Assembly (NCBI GenBank): GCA_025454175.1
Contig: JALOOX010000031.1
Coordinates: 1 to 41,239, forward strand
DNA: 41,239 nt
Direction of reading: 5' to 3'
DNA from: Syntrophobacteraceae bacterium
GTDB taxonomy: Bacteria > Desulfobacterota > Syntrophobacteria > Syntrophobacterales > Syntrophobacteraceae
Part shown: positions 1-8,831 of the stretch, piece after piece
How the letters are laid out: each line of letters begins with the position of its first letter
How positions within the stretch are numbered: position 1 is the stretch's first letter
Notes under the pieces: model-generated
Databases searched by the model: none
Told to the model about the DNA's origin: nothing
What the model saw: the letters and a program-made list of their open reading frames with translations, nothing else
Made by a program: the position numbers and the translations under genes

Positions 1-3000
1 CCCGATCCCAGGGACAGGCTGTCGAGCCAGGCCTGCACCGTCATGGGGCCCCGGTCTCGCTCGTACGTTCTGCTGAAGTCGATGAGGGCCTTGACGGCAA
101 AGAGGTTCTCCTGGGTCGAACGCCAGTGCGGCCTGCTCCTGCGCCCCTGGACGATACTGTTTGCCAGTCGCAGCGGGATGGCTCCCAGCTCGGACCTCCC
201 CTCGCCCTGACTCGATTCGTAAGCCAGCAGAGCGCTCAAAACGGCGCTCTGGTCGCGGACGGTGGAGGAAAGGAGCAGGTTCCCGTCCCGCGTATCCAGG
301 GTCTCCCGGAAGACAATTCCCGCGGCTGAATGGTCCGCCTGGGCCAGAATCTGCCTCAGGACCTCCTTCTGGGCCCGGCCCGTGTCGGCCACCCGGGTCA
401 GGGCCTGAAGATACAGGGCCTTTCCGAAGAGGCTCATCTCGGGAACGTGGCTTTCGAACCGCTCCAGCTCATGCCGGGGAAGCCTGCCACGCTCGGCGAG
501 GGCGAGGAGCGCGACGGCTCTCGCCGTGGCGTTCATGGAGCGGCTGTATATCCCCGGGGCCGGGTCGCGGTGGAGAAGCGACTGCAGGTATTTTTCGAGG
601 TTCTCCTCGACGGCGGGGGCGGCCGAATGTCCGCGCTCCCTGAGCCAGCCAAGGCCCAGTGCGGTGAAGGCGCTCAGGAACGGGTCGACGGCTTCGAACC
701 GGGGCACGAAGTAGCACATCCCCCCCGAGGGCGCCTGGAACTCGGCAGCCCGGGCCGCGGTTTTAGCCGGCAGCTCATCGCTTTCAGCCCATGCCAGGGA
801 TTTGTCGACGTAGGGCCGAAGCTCCTTGTAGAACGCCGCCATGAGACCCTTGGAAAGGATTTGCTCCCAGCACAGGTACGGATAGTCGCGCATGTATTCG
901 AAGGCGCCCTCCAGCCCTCCGATGACGGTCGGCGACGCCACGAGCCTGAGACGCCCCGTTTCCCCCACCATCTCCCGGGGGAAAAGCACCTGCTCCAGGA
1001 CTTCGGGCTCTCTGGTCATCCCGTGCACGGCGGCCACGTTGGGTGTGCTCCGCCTCATGACGGGCAGGGAGACCGTTATGGCATCCTGATCCGTGGAATC
1101 CCCGCCTCGAACGATGAACTGGATGCTGCCATGGCCGCCGGCCTGGAGGGGCAGGCTCACCACCTGCCTGGTGAAAGGGGCCAGGGTGAGCTGGAGGCGT
1201 GAGGTGACCGCGGCCCCTTCCGGAGGTGGAGAGGCGCCCGTGCCGATGGCCGCCGAAGGCTCCCTGGCTTCCGGGGCCTGCGGCTGCGCCGACGATCCTT
1301 CCGGTGCCGGCTGCCTTTGCGGCGATTCTCCGACGACGGCCCCCCGGGCCTCCAGGTCCACCTCGAGGGTGCGTTCCCGGTCCGTGCGGTTCATGACCGT
1401 GAAGCGCGCCTCGAGCCGGTCTCCATCCATCACCTGGTTCGGCAGGGCCGGCCGGATTTCGGTGGGCTGATTGACCCGGAAAACCTTTTCTCCCAGCCCC
1501 ATGCGATCTTCGGGCGTCACGGCCAGGGCCAGGATGCGCCATCCCGTGAGGCTGTCCGGCAGCGTGAACTGGATGCGCGCCCTGCCGTCCGCGTCCGTGA
1601 GGATGGACGGATTCCAGTAGGCCACGAAGCGGAAATCCGAGCGCATGCCGAGGTCCGGCCCGCCTCCTCCGCCGGGATTGGCCCCCTTCTTTTCCAGCTT
1701 CTGGCGCCCCACCAGCTGCATGACCAGGTTGTAGTTGGAAAGATCCAGGGGATCCAGGCTGTAAAAACCTTCGTAGGGATCGAAGACCTTCCTCCCGGGC
1801 AGGAGGGCGAAGATGGCTTCATCCAGCACGGCCACGGCGAGCTCCACGGGAGGCCGCTCCCCGCCGGCGGACGGCTCGCCTGCCGTCGCCTGGAGGTCCA
1901 CCGTCACGGTTTCCCTGGGCTTGTAGACCTCGCGGTCCGGCGTGACGACCACCGCAATCTCTTTCGCGCCGTCCTTGACCTCCACCCGGGCGTACCCCAT
2001 GCGGAAGGTGGGCTTGCCCAGGTCTTCCCCCTCCTCGCTCATGGGCTGGTCCACGCGGGGCGAGACCACCTGCACCGAAAGGTAGAACCCGGGCAAATGG
2101 TCGGGAAGGATGGGGACTTCAATGATCTCGCTGCTGCTCTCCAGTGTCTTGACCCAGCTCTGCATGATCCCGAACCGCTCGATGGTGACGAGGGCACTGC
2201 AGCCGGGAAAGGGGTTCTGGACCAGGAACCTTGCCGTCTCCCCCGTCCGGTAGGTGGTCTTGTCCGGCACCACGTTGAGGACATTCCCCGGGATGGATTC
2301 CCAGACCACGTACCCCTTGCCGACGACGTAGCGGCGCAGGATGGTCTGGTGCCCCCGGGGCTCGCCGAGATCGGCCCCGGATGCCTCTGGAGGCGATCCC
2401 GCCTCTTCCGCGTCGCCCTTCTCCGCCGGCGTACCTTCGGTGCCGGGCTCAAGGGCTTCTCCCTCTTCTTCCGCCGGGGCTTCCGGCACATTCCCGATGC
2501 GGGCCCGGATGCGGTAAACTCCCGCGCTCCGCGGAGTGAAGATGAATGCCGTGGGCTCCAGGCCCGAGGTCAGCTCCAGGTTGTCCTCGGCGATCCAGCG
2601 GGTGGTGTACTGGGGGATGTAGGCCTTGCCCGCCCCCTTGACGTGGGCGACCTTGGTAACCTGTCTTTCGATGGCCACGCGGATGGGAATGTCTGAAACC
2701 GGCTCCCCCAGACGGTTGACCACGACGACCCGGGCCGGGGCGGGCTTTTTCTCCTCCAGGGCCCAGTCGTCCTGGGCCAGCCCCACGTAGTGCTCACGCC
2801 CCGCGTAGCCGGCCGATGCCCGGTGAGCCACGCGCTTTCCGCGGTCGTCCTTCACACCGCTCTCGACGGTGAGCTTCCCGTAAATGATGGGATTGTCAGG
2901 GATTTGAAAGGTTGTCTCCAGCGCCCCCTGATCGTCCAGGAGGTTCTCTCCTTCGAAGATGCTCTGGGATTCGGGGATGTGGGCTCCATCGACGGAGTGC

Positions 3001-5603
3001 TCGACCACATCGAACTCGAAGCCCCTGGTGAGGGGCGTTCCCGGGTCGAAGGGCTGAGTCTCGATGCGCGCGGTGATGCGGGTGCCGGCTTTGGCGTAGG
3101 GGCCCCCCGCGTGCAGGGTCGCCCGGGTCGCAACGGTGACCGGGGCGCCGGGGCCGAACAGCGTGCCGTTGAGCTCCGTGGAAACCTTGAAGGGCGATGG
3201 TGTGAAGTCGCTCACCAGGACCCGCATGGGCTCGAGCTCCTCGCTGCCCTGCAGGCTCGAGGTGAGCACGAAGCGGTACCAGCCCACCGCGGCGGTCCTG
3301 GCGAGGGGGAACGAGCCGTCGAAGGCCCCGAAGGCCGACAGCCGGATGTCCCTGGACTCGTGCACCACCTTGTCCAGGGGATCCATCACCTTGAGCTGGT
3401 AGGTCCAGGCCTGCCCGGACTCATCACCACTGGCGGCTTCCGGGGAAGGCTGCCCGGCCGCGGAGGCTCCCGAAGGAATCCGGTCCGAAGGGGCCGCGGC
3501 AGCCGGGCTTGCAGCCTTTTCCGGGCTCGCCGGGGATGAGCCCGTCGCCGACTCCGGCGGGACCCTGCCGGCTGCGCCCGGCGGAGCCACGAAACGTCGA
3601 TTGTCCTGGTCGCGCACATAGATTTTGTACTGGATCGTGTCGCCGGCCCGGTAGATCCCCTGGGCCGTGGTCCCCCAGCTCCGCAGGTGGCCGTGCCGCG
3701 GCCGCATCCACTCGGGGATGTATTCCCGGTTGGCCCCTTCGGAGCTTACCTGGAATGCAGTGCTGAAGGGAAGGACGGCCACGTCGTCACCCTTGCGGCA
3801 CCAGAGGAACAGCTGCCTCTGGTCGGAACCGTAGGCGCCGAGAAGCTTGAGCTCGGGATCCATGGCGGCGGTTCCGGGAAGCATGGCGATGCCCTCGTCT
3901 CCCGTCGTGCCCCGGGCAATGACTTTGGGGCGCTCATGGAAGTTGGAAAAGGCATCTTCGTGCATCTCCAGCTGCGCTCCCGGCACGGGAGCACCCGATG
4001 CCAGATCGGTGATCCAGACCAGGGTGTTGTGGTGACCGATCTTCACGTGGACATGAAAGGGCGTGATCTGGGCGAAAAAGGAGCTGCCGGCCTCTTCCTC
4101 GCGGCTCACGGCGGGCTCCGAGGTCACTTTTCCCTGGACGATTCCCGAGGGCCTGCCCGCCATTTTCCGGAGTCCCAGGTGGAAAGCGAAGGGTTTGTCG
4201 CGCAACTTCGGAAGATCGATGGCTTTGCTCTGAGGGGGTGACTTCCTGCCGGGAAAGACCGTGCGGTACCGGACCTTGAGCTTCTCCAGGTTCATGGTCA
4301 CCACCGGGAGGTCCGTATCCAGGTTCTTCTCGAGGACGGGCATGTCCCTGAAAAGGGTGAAGTCGGGGGGATAGTGGTCCGTCGCAAACCGGGCCAGACC
4401 GTCGGCTTCCAGGGCCCGGCCGAATACATCGCGAAGGAGGCCCGCTTTCACGTCCACCCGGTACTCCGTGTAAGCCTTGATCCGCTCCATGGGAAGCATG
4501 ATGGAGTACGTCTCGGTTTTCTGGTGGAGCTGGGAGGGGCTCGAATAGACGTAGACGTCCTCCCATGGATCCACGTCCGTCTTTCCATCGGCGAGGTCCG
4601 GCGACACTTTGATCCGCTGATTGAGCTCCTCGCCGACGGGCGGCGCCGAAAACAGCAGGGAAATGGGCTGGGTGGGGCTGCAGCGTCGAGCAGCCGGCGG
4701 TCGTGGGCCCACCGGAAGAGAGAAGGTCTTTCCCTGCAAATCCTGGCACTCCACTCCCACCAGGCGGAATCCCGAAAAGGTGTGAAACTGGATGAGCGAT
4801 TGGTGCTGGGCTCCCGGCTCCTTTCCGAGCAGCGGGATGATGCCGGGCTCGATGTGGAGGGCCACGGCCTGGTCGGGAGGGATCGGGGCTCCGGACTGGA
4901 CGAGCCAGACCTGCCCCTTGCGGTAAGTCGTGGACTCATGGAAGTCCGGGTCTTCGGAGACGGATGCCGGCATGCGATTCTGGCCGGCCACCAGGAAGAA
5001 GACGTGGGCGGCCACGGAGGACTTGTCCACGGGCTGGTTGAACCAAAGGGTGAGCTGGGGCTCTCCCGGTGAGAGCCAGCGACGGAAGGAAGTGTTTTTC
5101 ACTCCGGGGCGCTGAGTCATGAAGGTGTGCCTGACCGCTTCCCGCAGGGCTGCCCCGCTTTCGATGGTGATTTCCGGCTGGACGGTCACGTGATAGCGCG
5201 TGGCCGGCGGCAGGGTCTCCTTTTCCGGGAGCTGGCAGGCCAGGGTGGAGGGATTCAGCCAGCGCCACTGGCATGCGAGGCCGGGCTCGATGGTGATCGG
5301 GATTTCGGAGGCTTCCCGCTCCATCCGCCCAAGGGGCGCCACGGGTCGGTCGAAATCGAAGACGATCTGCCGGCCGACGGGGACGTCGTCGCCCGAGGGG
5401 GTGATGCGCATCAGCTTCGGGGGTTCCGCGGCCCCTGACGGCTTGGCTCCGGGCGCGGCAGCGGCTGAGGCATATGTGACGACTCCGCTCAACCCAAGGC
5501 AGACCCCCAGCCAGAGAATAATCAGTGACCTCCCTGTGTTGACACGCGGAACGGAACGAATAAGATTAAGGTCTGGAAATGAGCAGCCTTGGTGAGTCTT
5601 CAT
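1..5603 (-). CDS. alpha-2-macroglobulin family protein, thioester type (3' end beyond window)
   Basis: Large envelope protein of the bacterial alpha-2-macroglobulin family, which traps proteases by covalent attachment through an internal thioester; in bacteria it is thought to protect the periplasm. I translated the minus strand from ATG 5603-5601, preceded by GGAGG, and checked every in-frame stop trinucleotide: the frame is open for 1867 codons to the left edge. A basic N-terminus and hydrophobic stretch (about residues 27-45) ending in an A-x-A site look like a signal peptide; there is no good lipobox. The N-terminal macroglobulin domain carries PVGRQIVFDFDRPV. About residues 649-667 read IYRAGDTIQYKIYVRDQD, typical of an MG domain. 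The thioester motif is PYLCWEQ, with Cys1578 (CWEQ at 861-872). STQENLFAVKAL lies near the left edge, in the C-terminal helical domain. Three low-complexity linkers interrupt the MG domains (about residues 671-725, 1041-1080 and 1418-1466). Gene neighbours in this family are often a penicillin-binding protein; that side is outside the window. Confidence 0.93.
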   Translation of the reverse strand, partial: MKTHQGCSFPDLNLIRSVPRVNTGRSLIILWLGVCLGLSGVVTYASAAAAPGAKPSGAAEPPKLMRITPSGDDVPVGRQIVFDFDRPVAPLGRMEREASEIPITIEPGLACQWRWLNPSTLACQLPEKETLPPATRYHVTVQPEITIESGAALREAVRHTFMTQRPGVKNTSFRRWLSPGEPQLTLWFNQPVDKSSVAAHVFFLVAGQNRMPASVSEDPDFHESTTYRKGQVWLVQSGAPIPPDQAVALHIEPGIIPLLGKEPGAQHQSLIQFHTFSGFRLVGVECQDLQGKTFSLPVGPRPPAARRCSPTQPISLLFSAPPVGEELNQRIKVSPDLADGKTDVDPWEDVYVYSSPSQLHQKTETYSIMLPMERIKAYTEYRVDVKAGLLRDVFGRALEADGLARFATDHYPPDFTLFRDMPVLEKNLDTDLPVVTMNLEKLKVRYRTVFPGRKSPPQSKAIDLPKLRDKPFAFHLGLRKMAGRPSGIVQGKVTSEPAVSREEEAGSSFFAQITPFHVHVKIGHHNTLVWITDLASGAPVPGAQLEMHEDAFSNFHERPKVIARGTTGDEGIAMLPGTAAMDPELKLLGAYGSDQRQLFLWCRKGDDVAVLPFSTAFQVSSEGANREYIPEWMRPRHGHLRSWGTTAQGIYRAGDTIQYKIYVRDQDNRRFVAPPGAAGRVPPESATGSSPASPEKAASPAAAAPSDRIPSGASAAGQPSPEAASGDESGQAWTYQLKVMDPLDKVVHESRDIRLSAFGAFDGSFPLARTAAVGWYRFVLTSSLQGSEELEPMRVLVSDFTPSPFKVSTELNGTLFGPGAPVTVATRATLHAGGPYAKAGTRITARIETQPFDPGTPLTRGFEFDVVEHSVDGAHIPESQSIFEGENLLDDQGALETTFQIPDNPIIYGKLTVESGVKDDRGKRVAHRASAGYAGREHYVGLAQDDWALEEKKPAPARVVVVNRLGEPVSDIPIRVAIERQVTKVAHVKGAGKAYIPQYTTRWIAEDNLELTSGLEPTAFIFTPRSAGVYRIRARIGNVPEAPAEEEGEALEPGTEGTPAEKGDAEEAGSPPEASGADLGEPRGHQTILRRYVVGKGYVVWESIPGNVLNVVPDKTTYRTGETARFLVQNPFPGCSALVTIERFGIMQSWVKTLESSSEIIEVPILPDHLPGFYLSVQVVSPRVDQPMSEEGEDLGKPTFRMGYARVEVKDGAKEIAVVVTPDREVYKPRETVTVDLQATAGEPSAGGERPPVELAVAVLDEAIFALLPGRKVFDPYEGFYSLDPLDLSNYNLVMQLVGRQKLEKKGANPGGGGGPDLGMRSDFRFVAYWNPSILTDADGRARIQFTLPDSLTGWRILALAVTPEDRMGLGEKVFRVNQPTEIRPALPNQVMDGDRLEARFTVMNRTDRERTLEVDLEARGAVVGESPQRQPAPEGSSAQPQAPEAREPSAAIGTGASPPPEGAAVTSRLQLTLAPFTRQVVSLPLQAGGHGSIQFIVRGGDSTDQDAITVSLPVMRRSTPNVAAVHGMTREPEVLEQVLFPREMVGETGRLRLVASPTVIGGLEGAFEYMRDYPYLCWEQILSKGLMAAFYKELRPYVDKSLAWAESDELPAKTAARAAEFQAPSGGMCYFVPRFEAVDPFLSAFTALGLGWLRERGHSAAPAVEENLEKYLQSLLHRDPAPGIYSRSMNATARAVALLALAERGRLPRHELERFESHVPEMSLFGKALYLQALTRVADTGRAQKEVLRQILAQADHSAAGIVFRETLDTRDGNLLLSSTVRDQSAVLSALLAYESSQGEGRSELGAIPLRLANSIVQGRRSRPHWRSTQENLFAVKALIDFSRTYERDRGPMTVQAWLDSLSLGS

Positions 5604-5664
5604 CAAAACCTCCATCGGCCATTGGATTTAAGATGATCCTGCCATATTTTTCTGACAATATTGA

Positions 5665-5685
5665 GGCACGAGACACAAGGCAGTG
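5665..5685 (+). repeat. degenerate heptanucleotide repeat, locus 1
   Basis: Three consecutive 7-base units, GGCACGA, GACACAA and GGCAGTG, in the 265-bp gap between the divergent macroglobulin and tag genes. The first two fit the pattern GRYAYRA that also describes the units at 39710-39737 read on the minus strand. No other convincing structure was seen in 5604-5868. Confidence 0.4.
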
Positions 5686-5868
5686 AGGTGTAACCAGCTT
5701 CAGTCGCCGTTGGAACCCATATATACAGGATTTCAAACCGTAAGGATGAACGAATAATGCCAGCGTGAGAGAGATACTCATGCTCAGTACTTTCTCGATC
5801 AGTGAGCTGAGCGGGTGCTGCCTGCCGGTTGAGGTTTCAGGGGAGCATCTTGTGGTCCAGGATCGGCC

Positions 5869-6477
5869 ATGCATGTGCTAGGCAGGGAGTCGGAAAGGAA
5901 GAAGCGCTGTGGATGGTGCGGCAGCGATGCCCTTTATGTGGCTTATCACGATGATGAGTGGGGGGTTCCGGTCCACGATGACCGGCGCCTTTTCGAAATG
6001 CTGGTGCTGGAAGGCGCACAGGCGGGGCTGAGCTGGATCACGATCCTCAGGAAGCGGGAGCACTATCGACGAGCTTTTGATGCCTTCGATCCTCAACACG
6101 TGGCCCTCTATTCCGATGCAGACCTGAATCGCCTCCTCGCCGACGCCGGCATCGTCCGCAATCGTCTCAAGATTGAATCCGCCATCCGGAATGCTCGATG
6201 TGTTCTGGAAATCCAGGATGATTTCGGGACCCTGGATGCGTTCCTCTGGCGTTATGTCGACGGCGTTCCCAGGCATAACGCCTGGGGCTTGCCGGCCCAG
6301 GTGCCGACAAGAGCTCCTGAGTCGGACAGGATGAGCAGGGATCTGAAAAAGCGGGGGTTTGGATTCGTGGGCTCGACCATCTGTTACGCCTTCATGCAGT
6401 CGGTGGGCATGGTGAACGATCATACCGTGGACTGCCACCGCCACGCCGAGATCATGAAGCTGGCCCGCCCCGGCTAA
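5869..6477 (+). CDS. tag: DNA-3-methyladenine glycosylase I
   Basis: Base-excision repair enzyme that removes 3-methyladenine from alkylated DNA; cytoplasmic. The 202-residue product matches the Tag family along its length. The structural zinc ligands are present with the E. coli spacing: C14 (in RCGWCG), H27 (in AYHDDEWG), and H185 and C189 (in DHTVDC). Glu48 in LEGAQAGLSW corresponds to the base-recognition glutamate of E. coli Tag. The ATG at 5869 gives about ten extra residues compared with E. coli and has only a weak ribosome-binding site, so a slightly later start (GTG 5875) is possible. It is transcribed divergently from the macroglobulin gene, with the ArsA-like ATPase gene 39 bases downstream. 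Confidence 0.95.
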   Translation: MHVLGRESERKKRCGWCGSDALYVAYHDDEWGVPVHDDRRLFEMLVLEGAQAGLSWITILRKREHYRRAFDAFDPQHVALYSDADLNRLLADAGIVRNRLKIESAIRNARCVLEIQDDFGTLDAFLWRYVDGVPRHNAWGLPAQVPTRAPESDRMSRDLKKRGFGFVGSTICYAFMQSVGMVNDHTVDCHRHAEIMKLARPG

Positions 6478-6516
6478 GAGGAGCCATGAAATGATCAAGA
6501 GGGTCTGGGTGTCCCC

Positions 6517-7734
6517 ATGAGAATGCTTCTATTCGCCGGAAAGGGGGGAGTGGGAAAGACGAGCGTGGCCGCGGCCACGGGGGTTGTGACGGCCCGATCG
6601 GGGCGCAGGACCGTCATCATGTCGCTGGACCCGGCACACAGCCTGAGCGATGCCTTCGATCTCGACCGGTCCCTCATGGACACGCAAAGCGGCAGGATCG
6701 TGCCGGTGGCCGAGAACCTGTGGATTCAGGAGCTCGATGTTCACGAGGAGATCTCCAAGCATTGGGGGGAGGTGCACAAATACATCTCGCTGCTGCTCAA
6801 CACCTCCGGCATCGACGAGATCCTCGCCGAGGAGCTCGCCATCCTTCCCGGCATGGAGGAAATCGCCGCCCTGCTCTACGTCAACCAGTACGTGCGGGAA
6901 AAGAGCTTCGACGTCATCCTCCTGGATTGCGCTCCCACCGCGGAATCCGTCCGTTTCATCAGTCTCCCCAAGACGCTCGAATGGTACATGCGCAAGGTGT
7001 TTCGGCTGGAGCGGCAGCTCATTCGCGCCATGCGGCCCCTGGCTCGGAAATGGGCCGAGATTCCCCTACCCGAGGACGATTACTTCGTGGCCATCGAACG
7101 GCTCTTCGAAAAGCTGAAGGGCGTCGATGCGCTGCTCATGGATCCGGACATCACCTCGGTCCGCCTGGTGACCAACCTCGAGAAAATGGTCCTCAGGGAA
7201 ACCCAGAGGGCCTTCATGTACTTCTCGCTTCATCAGCTTTCCGTGGACGGTGTGGTGATCAACCGGGTCTTTTCGGAAGGGGCCCGGGACGATTTTCTGC
7301 TGGACTGGCAGAGATCACAGAAGGAATACCTGAAACTTGCCGAGGAGTTCTTTCACCCCCTGCCCATCGTCCAGGCTCCGTTTTACCGCGCGGAAATCCT
7401 GGGCTACGAGAGGCTCCTGGAGCTGGGGATGGAGCTTTACGGAGAGGGCGATCCGACCCGTTCATTCTCGAGTCGGCGTCCCATCGAGTTCCTGCATGAA
7501 AACGGGAGCCATATGGTCCGAGTGCACCTGCCTTTCGTTCAGAAGACCGAGGTGGAGCTGACGAAGGTCGGGGAGGAGCTCATTTTCAAAGTCGGGGGAG
7601 TCAAGCGGAGCCTCGTGCTGCCCCGCACGTACGTCCCGCTTCATCCGAGGCGCGCAAGGCTCGAGGGAGACCACCTGGTGATCACCTTTGGAGGAGACAA
7701 TGAACGACAACACGACGAACGACCCCTCGCATGA
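6517..7734 (+). CDS. ArsA/Get3-type ATPase with C-terminal HSP20-like domain
   Basis: 405-residue P-loop ATPase of the ArsA/Get3 (SIMIBI) family. The deviant Walker A motif GKGGVGKT starts at residue 8, switch I is DPAHSLSDAFD, and VILLDCAPTAES follows further on. Residues about 325-395 form a beta-rich segment (MVRVHLPFVQKTEVEL...DHLVITF) that looks like the alpha-crystallin/HSP20-like domain found at the end of some bacterial ArsA homologues. Family members are arsenite-pump ATPases or chaperones that deliver tail-anchored membrane proteins. No arsB or other arsenic gene is nearby, so a chaperone or membrane-protein sorting role is the better guess (inference). The ATG at 6517 lies immediately before the P-loop region, as usual for this family. 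Its last 35 bases overlap the next gene, suggesting translational coupling. Confidence 0.9.
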   Translation: MRMLLFAGKGGVGKTSVAAATGVVTARSGRRTVIMSLDPAHSLSDAFDLDRSLMDTQSGRIVPVAENLWIQELDVHEEISKHWGEVHKYISLLLNTSGIDEILAEELAILPGMEEIAALLYVNQYVREKSFDVILLDCAPTAESVRFISLPKTLEWYMRKVFRLERQLIRAMRPLARKWAEIPLPEDDYFVAIERLFEKLKGVDALLMDPDITSVRLVTNLEKMVLRETQRAFMYFSLHQLSVDGVVINRVFSEGARDDFLLDWQRSQKEYLKLAEEFFHPLPIVQAPFYRAEILGYERLLELGMELYGEGDPTRSFSSRRPIEFLHENGSHMVRVHLPFVQKTEVELTKVGEELIFKVGGVKRSLVLPRTYVPLHPRRARLEGDHLVITFGGDNERQHDERPLA

Positions 7735-7954
7735 CCAGGGGAAACAGGGTTGTGAGTGTCCCCTCTGCGCTCTCATGGGGATGGTGGACTGTGCCCGGAA
7801 GCGGCACGGGTCCTTCCTCCACCACCTGGGAAACGCCGAGATGGAGCTGCTCAAAGCCTTCAGATGCCTCATCGATCAGCGAATCAGCTCCATCGAGTCC
7901 CGCTGCGATTCGGATGCTCACCGGAACAGGGCGACCCGCATCGAAGTCGAGTGA
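7700..7954 (+). CDS. small CxxC protein overlapping the ArsA-like gene
   Basis: 84-residue protein of unknown function. The start ATG 7700 follows a strong GGAGGA ribosome-binding site lying inside the end of the ArsA-like gene; a TTG four codons earlier is less likely. The sequence has a hydrophilic Asn/Asp-rich beginning, then CECPLCALMGMVDCARKR (three closely spaced cysteines in C-x-C-x2-C form, with a fourth 8 residues on), then an amphipathic helical region (GNAEMELLKAFRCLIDQRI). No signal peptide or membrane segment is seen. The out-of-frame overlap suggests co-translation with the ATPase, so it may be an accessory, client or metal-binding partner; this is inference. I do not recognise the family. 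Confidence 0.75.
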   Translation: MNDNTTNDPSHDQGKQGCECPLCALMGMVDCARKRHGSFLHHLGNAEMELLKAFRCLIDQRISSIESRCDSDAHRNRATRIEVE

Positions 7955-8044
7955 AGTCCTCGTTGGCCTGGGAGGCCGGAAGCCTTCGCACACGGGGCCG
8001 GATGGGGGTGCTCGGAGCGTGGACGGGTGATGAAGGGAGGGAAC

Positions 8045-8788
8045 ATGACAGGCCGTGCCGTTCTGGTCCTGATGTTGCTCATGGTCGTTTCATCGAGCGC
8101 TTTCGGAAGTCGGATCACTGTCCTGACTTACGAGTGGCCACCGTTCAATTTCGAGGAGGGCGGGGAAATCAGGGGCATCTCGACGGATGTGGTGCGCGAA
8201 GTCTTGAGGCGGGCGGGCATCGAGGCGGACATTGAGATGTGCCCCTGGGCCAGGGCTTACCGCCGGGCCATGGAAGAGGAGAATGTCATGCTCTTCACCA
8301 TCGCGAGGACCACCGGGCGGGAGGAGCATTTCAAGTTCATCTGCCCCGTGGCTCCTCCCGTCAAAAACGTGCTTTTCAGACTGAGCGACAGGAAGGACAT
8401 GGACGTCGGCTCCCTGGAGGACGCCAGGTCTTACCGCATCGGAGTCCAGGACAAGGACGTCCTTCATCAGCTGCTGCTCGAGGCGGGCTTCGAGGAGAAC
8501 AGGAGTCTTTTTCCCGTCCCCGATAACGAGCAGAACCTCAAGAAGCTCCTGAGCGGCCGCATCGACCTCATGGCCGGCCACGATCTGCCGACCCTTGCTC
8601 TCCTGAAGGGCATGAGCCAGGCGGGGGACCGGCTCGAGATCGTCTACACCTTCGATTCCTTCGAAGAGTGCGCGGCTTTCGGGCGAAAGACCTCCGACGA
8701 CCTCGTCGAGAAGATACGAATGGCGCTGGAAGCCGTTCAAAAAGAGGGTTTGATAGAGAATTCGGCGAAGCGCTACCTGTTCGACTGA
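8045..8788 (+). CDS. periplasmic substrate-binding protein, family 3
   Basis: 247-residue secreted protein of the amino-acid-type solute-binding family (SBP_bac_3). Start ATG 8045 follows AAGGGAGGG; an in-frame ATG six codons upstream lacks this spacing. Residues 1-21 are a signal peptide (AVLVLMLLMVVSS core, cut near AFG-S). The mature part begins ITVLTYEWPPFNFEE, the usual first strand and ligand loop, followed by GISTDVVREVLRRAG. No permease or ATPase genes adjoin it. It sits directly upstream of a membrane histidine kinase, so it may feed ligand state to that kinase rather than to a transporter (inference). It belongs to the short, transporter-less type common near signalling genes in deltaproteobacteria. 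Confidence 0.88.
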   Translation: MTGRAVLVLMLLMVVSSSAFGSRITVLTYEWPPFNFEEGGEIRGISTDVVREVLRRAGIEADIEMCPWARAYRRAMEEENVMLFTIARTTGREEHFKFICPVAPPVKNVLFRLSDRKDMDVGSLEDARSYRIGVQDKDVLHQLLLEAGFEENRSLFPVPDNEQNLKKLLSGRIDLMAGHDLPTLALLKGMSQAGDRLEIVYTFDSFEECAAFGRKTSDDLVEKIRMALEAVQKEGLIENSAKRYLFD

Positions 8789-8831
8789 GCCGGCAAGTCA
8801 CCAGCATCCAAGCCCGGAGCCGCCAACCCCC

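Noticed and set aside
330..5438. Long plus-strand open frames (up to 459 codons) across the macroglobulin gene
   Set aside because: They lie in the frame exactly antisense to the macroglobulin codons, a usual effect in GC-rich genes, and show no protein family; the minus strand has clear domains and an intact thioester.
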